From Coturnix japonica (lineage: Eukaryota > Chordata > Aves > Galliformes > Phasianidae): 64,000 nucleotides of DNA. Below the pieces are notes generated by a model, which was given only the letters and a program-made list of their open reading frames with translations, had not been told where the DNA came from and did no database searches. Below, one piece after another: positions 48,601-59,722 of this stretch (position 1 is the stretch's first letter; the number at the start of each line of letters is the position of its first letter). The stretch spans positions 1,750,057 to 1,814,056 of the forward strand of contig NC_029527.1 of NCBI RefSeq assembly GCF_001577835.2. The letters are read 5' to 3'. The position numbers were made by a program, and so were the translations under genes.

Positions 48601-49467
48601 TGCCAGGCCAAGCAGGAGCAGCATCTGAGCATTAAACCACATCCCAACTGCTGCTCCGTGAGCACCCAAAGGGAAGGATGCTCCTGGCCATCCTGTAGCC
48701 AAGGGAACAATGTGCTGTGAAGGAACAGTGGCCATAAATTCACCCTAAATTCTCCATGCTCCCAGAGAGGCATTAGCCACGAGGGAGGCACAGCGAGCTG
48801 GCACAGCTCGCCCAGCATAGCCCAGGGCCGGCATCTTTCCCACCTCTGCTCGCATATCAATTGGGTTCCATCAATTATGCAGTGCCTCCGGTCCTGATTA
48901 ACGCTGCTCACGGAGGTGTCAGGTGAGAGAGGGGGGAAACGCCACGGAGATGCACACCGTGCCCCCCCCCAAACCTTGGGGCTGCCTCTGGGGGTCCCCA
49001 TACACATCCTTCCCCCTAAGCCGGCCTTCTTCCAACACGGCAATTCCATAGGCAGCACGACCGGCGTTGGTTCTGCTTACAACGCAGCCCTGCGGCGGCC
49101 GGCAGCACGCACAGCGGTGGGCTCGCACCGCTCCCACCCTTCTCCCAGCTGGATTTTGGGCTCCCAGCGGGGCTGCACCGCTCTGCCCGGTGCTGGATCG
49201 CAGGGGAAGGCCCCGCAGGCTGCGCAGACCCCATCGCGTAACGGAGCGATGTAAGGCACCTTAACAGCACCGAGCCGCGTTCGGGCATCGCGAGGAGACA
49301 AAGGATGCGCGAACCCCCGCAGCACCGCGCTCCGATCGGCCGCGCTCCCCCCGACCCGCTCCGGCAGCACAACCCGCGGTGCTCGCCCCGCACAGCCCGG
49401 AACGAGCGGCGGGACCCGACGGTTCGTCCCGGCCCAACGTACCGTGGATGCCGGTCTGGTGCGTCAT
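33638..49467 (-). CDS. TWF2: Twinfilin-2, actin-binding ADF-homology protein
   Basis: Cytoplasmic protein with two ADF-H domains that sequesters ADP-G-actin, caps barbed ends and binds capping protein. Coding exons from 5' to 3': 49443-49467, 43458-43535, 41309-41487, 40413-40508, 39922-40026, 35350-35475, 35113-35263, 34673-34794, 33638-33805. All have GT-AG junctions and phases that agree, giving 349 aa, the same length as human TWF2. The start [13 protein letters not shown] matches the family. The first ADF-H domain spans about residues 4-139 ([28 protein letters not shown]) and the second about 175-313 ([31 protein letters not shown]). The basic tail [20 protein letters not shown] corresponds to the capping-protein/lipid-binding end. 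The first intron is almost 6 kb and holds three CR1 fragments. The first exon lies in a CpG island shared head-to-head with PPM1M. TWF1 is excluded by length, tail and synteny. Confidence 0.97.
35905..36073 (+). repeat. CR1 LINE fragment, plus orientation
   Basis: Ends with 'gggctgagaggtcccttccaacccaaccatgctgtgattctac', the plus-strand CR1 3' terminus with its TGATTCT tail. The body ('cccatccctggaggtgccccagcccatgg') is the sense orientation of the fragments seen elsewhere. It lies in the TWF2 intron between exons 39922-40026 and 35350-35475. Confidence 0.85.
36074..39921. other. TWF2 intron, no other feature apart from a polypyrimidine tract
   Basis: No coding exon was found between TWF2 exons 39922-40026 and 35350-35475 to the right of the CR1 copy. 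The only obvious structure is a C12-T10 type pyrimidine run at about 36681-36720. Confidence 0.5.
36681..36720 (+). repeat. Polypyrimidine tract (C)n(T)n
   Basis: A run of about fourteen C residues followed by 'ttctttctttttttttttcctcc' inside a TWF2 intron. On the TWF2 sense strand it reads as a purine tract. It is simple sequence prone to slippage. Confidence 0.85.
44609..44725 (-). repeat. CR1 LINE fragment
   Basis: 'tcacagcatagactgggatggaagggacccctcaacctcaagccctgccatgggctgg' is the reverse complement of a short CR1 3' end. It lies within the first intron of TWF2. Confidence 0.8.
46475..47140 (-). repeat. CR1 LINE, longest copy in the window, 5'-truncated
   Basis: The minus-oriented element begins at its 3' end with 'atcatagaatcacagcatggcctgggttgcaaagg' and extends about 665 bases into the end of ORF2. 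The minus strand of 46661-47134 reads as the typical CR1 C-terminus ([37 protein letters not shown]). It is a 5'-truncated copy carrying only the tail of reverse-transcriptase ORF2 and no endonuclease. The fairly clean terminal ORF suggests a relatively young insertion. It sits in TWF2 intron 1 in the same orientation as the gene. Confidence 0.92.
47498..47660 (-). repeat. CR1 LINE fragment
   Basis: 'gaatcacagaatctctatggttggcaaagacctctaagatcac' followed by 'tgccacatccccatggttttggaacacctgcatggatg' is the reverse complement of a CR1 3' end. It lies about 360 bases from the longer copy and belongs to a different, older subfamily. Confidence 0.85.
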
Positions 49468-50000
49468 GGCTCCGCTCCGCTCCGCAACGTCCCGGGCAGG
49501 AAACGGCACCGCCGCCCGCACCGACGCTTCCGGAGCCGGCACCGGGCGGAGCCGCCGCCCGCACCGCCCCCGGGAGGAGCCGGACCCGGAGCCGCGCCCG
49601 GTTCGTGCGGGGGGAGCCCGCGGGGTTCCATGTCCGTCGAGTGGTTGCGGCGGCTGCGGCGGGGCGGCCCCGCGGAACAACGGCCCGGAGGTGCCCAGGA
49701 GTCGGTACCGCGCTCCCCGCAGCCCAACCCGCCGCTGTACCGCCGGCCCAAGTTCCTTCGGGGCGGAGAGGAGAGTCCGAGGGGCGGCAGGGCCGTGCGG
49801 GGCACCGGGCCGGAGCGGCCGCTGCCGTGGAGTTCGGGTTATGCCGAGTGAGTGCGGGGCTGGGGGTGCGTGGGGTTACGGAGCTGCGGGCGGGGAGAGG
49901 AACCCCCGGGGCGTTGGGCAGGGCTGGACGCGGTGAGCCCCTGCCCCGGTGCGTTCCTTGCGCCGTGGAGGCAGCGGTGGGCAGCAAACCCTCTGTTCTT
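49060..50000. other. CpG island spanning the TWF2/PPM1M start region
   Basis: CpG dinucleotides are dense from about 49060 to 50000, covering both first exons. The limits are judged by eye. This is the usual setting of constitutive divergent promoters. Confidence 0.75.
49468..49629. promoter_or_regulatory. Bidirectional TWF2/PPM1M promoter
   Basis: Only 162 bases separate the two divergent start codons. The interval is GC-rich and has no TATA box. It contains an ETS-type site CTTCCGG at 49527-49533 and a GC box CCGCCCC at 49564-49570. Both 5'UTRs must lie inside or overlap within this small space. ETS and Sp1 motifs are common in divergent CpG-island promoters. Transcription start points cannot be fixed from sequence. 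Confidence 0.75.
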
Positions 50001-53000
50001 CGGTATAGGGAGCCCGCGTGTCCCCAGGAGATGAGCTGCAGGGAGCACAGTGATAGCAAAGGGAAAAACACAACCCTGTAAATCTCTGTTTGTCTCGGTT
50101 ATGGGAATAGGGATGTTGTAGTGGGACCACTCTGTGACCTGGGGGCTGTGGGATTGCAATGTGCAGGAGGTGAGCTAAGCAGGGATAGAAGGGCCCAGCA
50201 TTAAGGCCACAAGGAGCCCTGTCACCAGCCTGGCACAGCTGCCAGCAGGAGCTGATGGAGGCAGGGGTGCCCCATCACAGCTCTTTCCCCATAACTCACT
50301 GTATCCCAGGTGAAGCTTTTTCCCACTGCCGTGAAGGACGCGATGTTTAGATTCCCAACCAAGAGATCCTTGACTTTGAGAAGGGAGCAAGTGAGCACGG
50401 AGCTGGAAGGAAGGCCAAGGGCTCAGTCCCATGTTGGCCAGGCAGTGCTTCACCACTCAGCTGGAGTGTTTGCACCTGCAGGGTTATCAATGCTGAGAAG
50501 TCAGAGTTCAATGAGGACCAGGCGGCGTGCTGCCAGATCTCTGTGCGCAGGAGGGAGCCAGGACTGGAGGAAGACCAGGAGTGGCTGATCCTGTGCTCCA
50601 CGCAGGTACGGCCCCTCTCTGAGTTCCCCCAGGTGCCTCCAAGGGGTTCCTCCATCAGCTGGGCTGGAAGAGCCGGGCAGAACACGTTCAGCACGTCCTG
50701 AGTGTGAGCTGCCATCTGCATGGCTCCTCTCTGCCTCTTTTGGCTGCTTAATCTCTCTTCTCCCTTGCAGTTTTTGACTGGTTACTACTGGGCACTCTTC
50801 GATGGCCACGGTGGCCCAGAAGCTGCCATCATTGCTTCCAACTACCTGCACTACTGCATCAAGCAGAAGCTGGAGGAGGTCGTGGGGGCCATCACAGAGG
50901 CCCATCCCCCCATGCACTTGAGCGGGCGCTGTGTTTGTGACAGTGACCCCCAGTTCGTGGAGGAGAAGCACGTCCACGCAGAAGATGTGGTGGTGGGAGC
51001 CCTGGAAAACGCCTTCCAGGAATGTGTGAGTTCTCTGTCACGCAGCCAAAGGTGGCTGAGGCTGGGCTTTCTCTCTGCCTGGGAGGCAAAGGGCTCCCTT
51101 ACTCTGAGCTCTCTCATTAGGAAGTGGTCAGGCACTGACTGCCCAGCTGCTTGGGTTTGCCACATGGCCAAGGGATGCTGTGCATCAAGCTCAGCTGTGG
51201 CTGCCAAATGAGTTCTGCAGCTCCTGGAGCAGGCAGGAATATCAGAGCACACCCTAAAGGCGAGCTGACATCATGCTGGGTCGGTCAGCTGCCTGAGGTC
51301 TGCCTTACAGCCACGGCACAGCAGCAGTGCTGACATTGAGCAAAGCTGCAGCATTTCTGCTCCCAGGGAATGCATTCCTTCAGGGCCATACCATGGCTAT
51401 TGTTAGGCTCATAGACCAAGGTCTCTGCTATCAGCCTGTCCTCAGCACTCAGTCCAGCAGTGATAGCTTTGTTGGCTGCACTGAAGCAGAGCTGACTTTC
51501 ACCTTGCTGATTTCCTGCTGACCACCTTCAATCAGTTTTAGCTCTGGATTTCTGCTAGGAGCCAGGAGGCAGCTGCAGAAAGCAGCTTCACATCGCTCTT
51601 CAAACTTGTTTCAACCCCCAGGACGAAGTCATTGGCCAGGAGATGGAAGCCACCAACCAGACAGGAGGCTGCACTGCTCTGGCTACTCTTTATTTCCAGG
51701 GAAAGCTGTATGTGGCAAACGCTGGGGACAGCAGGTAAGTGCAAGGAAGGGGAGATGCTGCTTGGGAACGAGAGCTGAAACATCAGCAGGGGGTTCATAG
51801 AATCATTAAGACTGGAAAAGACCTCGGGGATCATCAGGTCCAACTGTCTGCCCATCACCACTGCACCCACTGAGCCATGTCCACATCTCCACGCTTCTTA
51901 AACACCTCCAGGGATGGTGACTGCACCAATTCCTTGGGCAGTTTATTCCAATGCCTTACCAAAGGTTTTTAGCCCCTTATGTTATCCTAGAAAAGGTAAG
52001 TGTGCAGCACACTGGGGCACAGCTGCTTGCCTGCCATGGGACCTATTGGATGGGTGGGTGCTCTCATGCCTTCTAGAAGGGCTTTCAGATTTCCAAGCAG
52101 TAATGCTGCCCAGCTGCAGGGCAGTGGAGCAGTAAGCTCATCCTGGCAGGGGTTCAAAAGTGGGATTTGATTTCAAAGCATGTTAAAGAGCTTCCTCATG
52201 TATCTTTGGCCACTGCTCCTCCAGCAGGGAGTTGTGCTGTTGTTAAACCAGGCAGGCTCATCTCTCTGCTGCAATAACCCAGCTGGCTGACTTTGGGGCT
52301 AGCCCCAGTAATGGGAGGTCAGCAGGGATGGGGCAGGACGCAGCTCAGCTCTTTGCCTTTTCTTCTCATAGGGCCATTCTTGTTCTGAAGGACACCATAG
52401 TGCCCATGAGCTCTGAGTTCACACCTGAGACAGAGAGGCAGCGACTCCAGCACTTGGTGAGTGACTCCTCTCACACATCAGATCACCACCCTGGGTCAGG
52501 GAGGGCTCATGGCAGGAGCTAAACCATCAGGAGCCATGGAGGGCTGCAAGCAGGATTCAGCTGATGACACAGCATTGGAGATGCTCGCACCCAGCTTGGC
52601 CCTTGGGATGTGTTTTCCCAGTGTTGTTCCCATTTTGCAGCTGGGGGGGATGAGTCCCAGCTTGTGAGCAGAGCATAGTCCTGGTGCTCACCCCTGCAGA
52701 AGCGCAGCCTGTCCATCCTGTGCCTTTGTTCTCTCCTCCAGGCTTTTCTCTTCCCCAAACTCCTGGACGGAGAGTTCACACGCTTCGAGTTTCCACGGAG
52801 GCTGAAAGGAGATGATGTGGGCCAGAAAGTGCTGTACAGGGATTACTTCATGGAGGGCTGGTGGGTCCTTTGTGTGCGGGGGCAGGGATGTGGCACAGGG
52901 CAGCTTTACCTGCTAATGACAGGATGCCTAAGGGCTGCCTGAATGCAGAGCTGTTATAGTGGTAAAGGATGCTGTGAGCAGTAGTTCTGCTCTGCCTGAA

Positions 53001-54699
53001 GAACAGGACCTTTGCAGGGAGGTTGGGAACAGCAATGGGAGATGGTGCTGGGCTCTGCAAACTGAGGCAAGGAGCCTCTGTACAACTGGAAATGAGGGGG
53101 AAACACCCGGGCATTCAGCAGGGGGTCATTCTTAATGCATCTGCTTCAGCAAGTCACCTTGAGCCTTTCTCAGTCAGCTCCCTGTGCATGGGGACACCAC
53201 GAGCCTTGAATCACAGTTGAAATGATCAGACTGAGTTGTACCATCAAGTCAGACACCAAATCAACACTGACTGCTCTGTTCTAGGGGATACAAGCTGGTG
53301 GAGAAAGCTGACCTCAAGTACCCTCTTGTCCATGGTCACGGGAAGCAGGTAGCTTGATGCTTTATGCCCTGGGAGGGCAGAGCACCCCAACCACTCACTG
53401 GGGCACTGACTGCCCACATCCAGTGTATGCCCACAGGGCTGGAGCAGGAAGAGCCCTGCCACCACCAGTGCCCCAGCCCACGTGCCACCCTTTTGCAAAG
53501 ACAAAATGACCATTTGTTTCAAGTCAGTTTGATTTTCTTCCTTGTGATCTCACACCAAAAGCAGATAGATACCCCCATGGGCTTCCTAAGGTCTGTAGGA
53601 TATGCTGCTCACTACAGAACCCACCATGGGCCCCTGCACCCCTGCCTCACCCATATGCTGGCTGTCCATGTCCATGCTCCTGTCAGGCTATTGCTTATAA
53701 TCACTTCTCCATCTCTCACACCTCCTGGGGTGGTTTGGGGTGGATGAGGCTCCTAAGGGACAAACCAAGGCATTCTTACATGTGTTCTCACATTTGTTCT
53801 GTTTGGGGCCAGGCTCGTTTGCTGGGGACTCTGTCTGTCTCTCGAGGTTTAGGGGATCATCAACTCAAAGTCATCGACACCAACATTGAAGTCAAACCTT
53901 TCCTCTCCTGCATTCCAAAGGTTAGTGGGAGCATGTGGAACTGCAGGGGGGGGGGGTGGGTGCCACCTATGTGGAGGAGTTTGCAGCCTGTGATTACCCT
54001 CACATGGGGAAGCACAGAACCCCAGGGTTGCTTAATGCTTCCCAAAGCCAGGTGCAATACAGGAAACATGACGGGCCTTGGTAAATAGCTGGAGCTTTCA
54101 CATGTGGAAAACCCCCTCTGAGTCACTCCTGTGTTTTCCAGGTGAACGTATTTGACTTTGCTCTGAATGACGTTAAGGAAAATGATGTCCTCATCATGGC
54201 AACTGACGGCCTTTGGGATGTTTTGTGCAATGAAGAGGTGGCCCACATGGCCAGGAGCTTCCTTGCAGAAAACAGGACCAATCCCCACAGGTAACATCAG
54301 CCTTGTTCTTGTTTCCCTTCCCAAAGAACCTGTCTGGACCAAATGAATGTTGAGACCCCTTGGCTTCCAGGTCAGCTCCAGCATGACCAGGGACTCAGGA
54401 AGGACTGACTCCTAGTCTTTCTGCATCCTAAAGAAGCAGTGATAATATTAATGTCTTCAATGTATTCTGGCACTGCAGAGCCCTGTCTCACTGTTGTTCT
54501 CAGTGGGCAGCATTGAGTTAAAACCCAAACTCATTTTCCCCCCCTCCTCAGATTTTCAGAGCTGGCCAAGAGTTTGGTGTGCAGAGCAAGGGGAAAGAAG
54601 AGAGGCCACCAGTGGATGCTGGATGAGAGCCAGGAGGCGTCCTATGATGACATTTCTGTGTTCGTCATCCCATTGCACAACAGGAGTGAGGACTGTTAG
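49630..54699 (+). CDS. PPM1M: PP2C-family protein phosphatase 1M
   Basis: Metal-dependent Ser/Thr phosphatase of the PPM1H/J/M branch. Exons: 49630-49847, 50482-50605, 50771-51025, 51622-51734, 52372-52456, 52742-52860, 53285-53348, 53813-53920, 54142-54290, 54552-54699. Junctions are GT-AG and the phases agree, giving 460 aa against about 459 in human. PP2C motifs are all present: WALFDGHGGP (metal-binding Asp), TGGCTAL, VANAGDSRA, TPETERQRL, LSVSRGLGDHQL, MATDGLWDVL and the C-terminal SYDDISVFVIPLH. The start MSVEWLRRL is chosen because it matches the family N-terminus; an in-frame ATG at 49444 lies inside the antisense TWF2 exon and is unlikely. The gene shares a promoter with TWF2 and converges on WDR82. 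A CR1 fragment lies in the intron after exon 4. No defect is seen. Confidence 0.96.
51794..51975 (-). repeat. CR1 LINE fragment in a PPM1M intron
   Basis: 'tcatagaatcattaagactggaaaagacc' followed by 'catcaggtccaactgtctgcccatcacc' and 'aacacctccagggatggtgactgcacc' is the reverse complement of a CR1 3' end. It is antisense to PPM1M. Confidence 0.9.
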
Positions 54700-56340
54700 C
54701 ACGACAGGCAGCATCTCAGTGCTCTCCTGCTGCGGTGCTTTAGGAAAGGCACAGGACTGAGGGATTTCTGCCAGGCATGTACCCTCCTCCAGCAACACCA
54801 CCTGATGTGGAACCTGAGTACACAGAGCCAGCACTTAAGAGGATCAACAGTGTGCAAAGAGAACAACGGCAACAAATCATTCCTCTAACTGCATTTGCTT
54901 TGCTGTGCCAATGGGAAACTGCAGAAGCGGCCACAGGAGCCAAAGATCACTGCTGATGATTTAAGGATAGTGAGCCTCAAATCCACGTCTCTAGTGACCC
55001 TTCTTCCTTTTTAATATCAAAGAATGAAGGAAGATGAAGTGAGGTCTGTCTGATCTCAAGAACTGGCTTTTAGTCAGCCTCAAACTGAGCATATAAGCTA
55101 CAGGTGCCCCTTGTATACATTCGCTTCATCAGCTGAAAAACTGGGAACTGCTGCTAGGACAGCGTTATGGACATTGGTGACCCACACCTCTTCCAGGTGA
55201 GAACGTTCCAGTTGTAGGCAGCACCACCTCAAAATTGCTTCTGGCAGCAATGGCACAATGGGAGGATCTTGCAGGTCCTTTCCAACCTTGTGTTTCCATC
55301 TGTTACCAGATGGAGTAAGATACATTACTTAAGAGCATTTCTGCTACATGTGATGTCCTTATCATACAGATGCCTAACAAATTTTAGCTCATTACCACTT
55401 TGCGGGTCACTCCTACTGCTGGCAGTGAGGCTGGTTTTGTAGCAGTGCTGATGAGAGCTGAAATGTGTGAGCAAATTAAGGCAGCTGATTTCCTAGAAGA
55501 GCTCCAAGCAGAACAGAACCGGTTGTTCCCATTTAGCTGGGGTGCTGATGCACAAACGGTACGTTCATTGCAACAGAGGACATGCTAAGATGATCTGAGC
55601 CTTTAAAGCAGATCTTCAAGGTTCTGAGCTGTTCCTTAGACAGGTAAATTCAGGTCTGGACAAGCTTCCCATTTCCTTCCTTTTGTGTTCATTGTTCCTC
55701 ATACAAGTTTGCCCCATGACACAGTGAAACCGCGCTGTCTTTTGTGAACTGCTCGGGTTTTGTAAGGATAGAAATGAAGAAAAAAGCAGATGGCCATAGC
55801 AAATTACAGGGCAGTTATTGCTGCAGAATGTATTTACCATTGCCCAATGCTGTTTGTTGCTCGAAGCATTCCCCAAGCAGCAATCCCCAGAGAGCTCCGT
55901 GCCAGGTTATTTCTTCATTGCGAGGCCTGGAGCCAGGAAGGAGGCAGCTTTCTCGGCAGCTTTCTCAGCTATCTGCTCGTGCTTTAAGCGATTGCATTAT
56001 TGCATAGCAAAAATACTTCTCTCCAGCTTCACTTCTCCCTCATCCTCAGCTTCAAAATAACACACATGGGATGTTACCCATGTTGTCAGCCCCCATCCCC
56101 CTGCAGCACATAGATTGTAATGATTCAAGTCTCCTATTACACCAGCTCAACAAGCTGGTTCCCTGCTGGCCTGCTAAGAGCTCCGCTTGCATCCAGATCA
56201 GCTGCTTGTGAACACTCTTCTCAGTAGGGCACACTTCCCTATCCCCAAAACCAAGGAGCCTTAAATACACTTTCCCATCCCCCTCTAGGAAACTAGCAAG
56301 TCATATCACACCACACAAATTTAGAGCTTACAGCACTCTG
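54700..56340. other. PPM1M 3'UTR and convergent intergenic space
   Basis: The PPM1M 3'UTR starts at 54700. I saw no canonical AATAAA on the plus strand here, so its end is not fixed. About 55260-55300 'tcttgcaggtcctttccaaccttgtgtttcc' may be the last bases of an old plus-strand CR1. Open frames are short and unrecognised. Confidence 0.4.
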
Positions 56341-59300
56341 CGATCTGTCTACAAAATATTTATTGTTAACAGCCACAATAACCGAGTTCTCCACATTCAC
56401 GTATTTACACCCATCTGCAGGTACCGCCTAGGAGTAAAAGTCACAAAACCAGCTCATAACCAAGAGAGCAGCTTTTTCTCAACAGGATCCTAAGCCTGGA
56501 CCCAAAAACAAGGTGGAGACTCTTAAAGTGCAAATACAGGCAGAAGCAACACTGGAGGGAGATACGCTGCTGCTTCCACATTCATTCACTTCCATGCTTC
56601 CATGTTCCCCAGACCAGGAGCTGGGACATTAACCCAGCATGTGGGAGCCTCATAAAGTCGACACCACAGTCCATACAGGTGAGCTCAGCCAACAGCGTTA
56701 TTGAGGAGTGGGCCATCACATCTTGCTTTCCCTTCACCTTTATTTCATCCCAAAGAACAAAGGGCTGATCTAAGAGATCTCCAGTGTGGGCAGTGGGGTG
56801 CAGAATGCTGTTTCCTACTCAGCTTTATGTAAGTTTGGCCACTGTTAGGTCAGAGAGTGCTGCTTTTTAATGAGGTACATTTCCCACTGGGGCACTCATG
56901 TCTTCTAACTTTAAAAGACGTAGGAGCTGGAAGCTAAGACCTTTCTTCACCTGATCTTCCAGGAGCACAGGATACCAACATTTCTTAACACTACTGAGCA
57001 CATTTCCTTCTTTTAAAGGCAAATTGAAAGCATCTGCTGCTATACCAAGCCATAAAGATGGCTTTGCCACCGGGCAGGTAGTAGCTGGCCCTGGGAAAGC
57101 ATTCTGGTTTGAACTGAGCCTTAGTGCTCTGTCGGGCACAAACCTTGTGAGTTCATCTCACCCCACAATTCCACTGATACTCTCAATGGACGCGTCCTTC
57201 TAGACTGCTGCTTTGGTCCTCTTTTTCTTCTTTTAGAAAGCATTTCACGCTGCAATGCACAAAGATCTACAACACTGCAAGCAGAAGAGAACTGAATAAC
57301 CGTTTTTAGATAAGCACAGGAGCCACGTCAACAAAGAACATTTTCAGAACAACAGACTTCCAAATGCCTCCTTATTAAAAAGAACAAGAAAAACAACCCC
57401 AGGTGGGTTTCCATTTGCTAAGGCAACAGACTTTAAAACCATTTGCTACTGAATGTAAAAGCAGACTGTTAAAACGTGCTACAGACCCCAAGGAGCTGTA
57501 TGTTACAAACCACTGCAGAAGGCTGCTTACAGAAACAGTGAAAAAGGTAAAATAGCACCGAGCAGCCTGAAATGCAACAACACCGAGCATAAGAGGTGGT
57601 GGTGAAAAGCCAGTCGGAGCGTGAGGTCTGAGATATCCACCTCCCTTCCTCCTGGGTGTTTATAGGTGCTGGTGGGACAGTACTCACTGGGAAGAGGGAT
57701 GCTGGTGTAGTAGTATGAATGTCTCAACTGCAGCTCTAACAGCAGAAAGGTTTGGTGAAATCAGAAGCGTTGGTCTGCTGCTCCCTTCGCTCCTCCACTG
57801 GAGGACAGGCACACTCACATCACAGTGGATGACACGAGAAATGGCTCAAAACGCGCGTGGTAACGTTAGCAGAGGCAAGCCACTGAGCTTAAGCAGAAAG
57901 CAACAGCATCAAACATTGAGCTTCTCAGGCTGCCTCACGCACAGCAGTCCTCCTGATAAATGTCAGAGGCAAAAGCTGCAGCTCAGCAGGCAGTGCTGCT
58001 TTAAAGGAACCAGCAGTGAAGAAACGCCTGTTCCAAATCCCAAGTTCTTTGCGCAGCTCATTTCCATTTGATAAAGGCTGTAAGAAAATAAAAGCAAGGA
58101 AAAGCAAAATGGAAGCAGCTGTTCTACTTGTGGAGGAGACGGGCTCTGAGTTACATATAGGGCTCCACAGCTGAGAAGAGCCCTGATGTAAAACTCCACT
58201 AGACAAAAGGTAAAATGCTCGAGCGACTGTTTTCCAGTATGGACTGATACTGGAGTGCACAGAGAAAATGCCCATAGGTGTTTTTCACCTTGCCAGCATT
58301 TTACATTCAGAAGGAAAGAACAGACTTTCAAGGCCACAGCCCAGCATGTAACACCAAGCACATTTAGAAAAGTAAGAATACAATCAAGGCCACATTTACT
58401 CTGAGCCCATCACGGCCTACCACTGGATGTATCTAATCAACACATTATGACAAGAGAAAGAACCTGGAACCAAGCTTGAAGACCGTATAAATTGCCAGCA
58501 AGCCCCACTGGAGTAGGAGAGCAAGTCCTTCCCATCTCTGTGGGGGTGGGTCCTTGGAGCAGGGCTACAGCAGAATGAAACCAGCAAGAGCATGTTAAGC
58601 TTTACTTTCAGTGCAAGCATCGCTCTTATCGGGTTGCTGCTGCTGCAAACCTGTACACCCAAGAACAACTGTATCATGAAATCACAAACCAACTGTGCAT
58701 ATTGTTGCATCAACCAAGCGATACAGGTCTAACCCCAGGCTGGGGAGCACTTAACAGAGCTTACTTACAAACCAGGAGGGGAAAACTGCACTGCTGAAAA
58801 GTGAACAGCTTTGACATCCCACAACACTGTCCCACATCACGTTTTTTAATATCTAAAAGTAAAAAAATATGGCCCATTCCCACTGCCCCCCAAAATATTT
58901 ACAAAATCAGCCAAGATGATACATAAGGAAGATACAGAGGCAGACTGTGCTTTCAGTCCCAGTTTGGTTTCCCCATCTTCCTGTTGACAGACTCCTTTAT
59001 TGCTTGGGACACAGACCAGACTTCAACACTGTGTGCACCCTTTGGGATGCTGGCAGAGCAAACAGCAGGGAGGCTTCCTAAAGCTCTGGCAGTGTCAAAA
59101 GATGTGCATGGTTTGTTGCACACTAAATTGCCAAAAAAGGATGATAGGAATCGTGATGTAAATGTACAGTCACCCACTCTTTCAGCATGTGTTCAACTGC
59201 AAGAAACTCCAGCATCTGCTCTTTGAGTTGAAAGCTGTCAGTGTTCACATTTGGCACAGTAGTAATTTCCATCCGTGGACTGCAGTGAAATAGGAGATCC

Positions 59301-59722
59301 CAGATGTGAAAAACATGCACTTGTGGGAAGGAACTGCACGTTCCACCTTGGAACATCAATTGAATTATGCACTTAAAGAAGGAGAATATAAAATTACAGC
59401 TTAAAAACTGCCACGAGCATTCTGTAAATAAAGCAGACTCCCCAGCTTTCATAATACTTTGCCAGTTCCAACGTCAGCTGAAGCCTGCTGGGCATGGTCT
59501 GCAAGGTAAGGAGGTGTTGTATGTCACTTCTGAACATGCTAGAAGGTCAAGTGAAGGAGTCCTTGGAGAGGGATGCAGCCAATAAGGTAAGACATATGGA
59601 AACATATACAGGAATGGGATCAGAGTCTAGAAGATGTAGGCAATTCCAATACTATCCTTGCAAAAAAATACGCTGCTGTTAGCTGTATGGAAAGTCATCT
59701 GACAGTAGCTGCAGTGTAGGAA
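56341..59722 (-). other. WDR82: WDR82 3'UTR (probable) with two poly(A) signals
   Basis: On the minus strand AATAAA lies at 58996-59001 (0.7 kb after the stop) and again at 56359-56364 (3.4 kb after the stop). A long 3'UTR ending at the distal signal is plausible, since mammalian WDR82 also has a multi-kilobase 3'UTR. No coding frame was recognised in this stretch. Confidence 0.5.

Noticed and set aside
49444-49629. A PPM1M start at the upstream in-frame ATG (49444).
   Set aside because: It overlaps the antisense TWF2 first exon, and the added peptide is low-complexity Arg/Pro-rich. The family N-terminus begins at 49630.
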